From assembly GCA_039182715.1 (NCBI GenBank), contig JBCDBY010000193.1, positions 1 through 8,889 on the forward strand: 8,889 nucleotides of DNA, in the 5' to 3' direction. This document shows, one piece after another, positions 7,091 through 8,889 of this stretch. The DNA comes from JBCDBY01 sp039182715. Lineage in GTDB: Bacteria > Planctomycetota > PLA2. A program made the position numbers and the translations under genes. How positions within the stretch are numbered: position 1 is the stretch's first letter; each line of letters starts with the position of its first letter. Under the pieces are notes generated by a model, which saw nothing but the letters and a program-made list of their open reading frames with translations, did not search any database and was not told the DNA's origin.

Positions 7091-8889
<1,799 letters not shown>

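Overview
This is a GC-rich bacterial window (I estimate about two-thirds G+C; not counted exactly). It carries seven tightly packed genes, all on the minus strand, and read from high to low coordinates they run uup, GT4 glycosyltransferase, M3 metallopeptidase, trxB, patatin lipoprotein A, patatin lipoprotein B, DUF481 protein. The first is cut by the right edge (its extreme N-terminus is missing) and the last by the left edge (its C-terminus is missing). Every gap between genes is under 40 bases. No stretch over 300 bases lacks a gene. I see no tRNA, rRNA, CRISPR array, insertion sequence, integrase or phage gene.

Three predicted lipoproteins, one of them with an outer-membrane beta-barrel domain, point to a diderm (Gram-negative-type) bacterium. 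The phylum cannot be fixed from the sequence. The high GC, the near absence of Shine-Dalgarno sequences and a DUF481 barrel behind a small N-terminal domain would fit a GC-rich planctomycete or a deltaproteobacterium-like lineage, but this is a guess.

Region 4261-8889 holds general-function genes: a Uup-type ABC-F ATPase (translation/ribosome-associated), a GT4 glycosyltransferase (probably glycolipid or surface glycan), a cytoplasmic M3 zinc oligopeptidase and thioredoxin reductase. Region 1-3258 looks like an envelope module: two tandem, clearly paralogous patatin-like phospholipase lipoproteins with intact catalytic motifs, followed immediately by a DUF481 barrel that itself appears to carry a lipobox. 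The shared orientation and short gaps allow a single long transcript, but no shared pathway joins all seven genes. The best-supported functional grouping is the last three, as lipid- and outer-membrane-directed proteins.

I found no obvious new defence or mobile system. The more unusual signals are these: all six visible stop codons are TAG, TAGACT stop-codon contexts sit just before the next start, a possible leaderless promoter lies in front of the second patatin gene, and the patatin-patatin-DUF481 lipoprotein trio itself.
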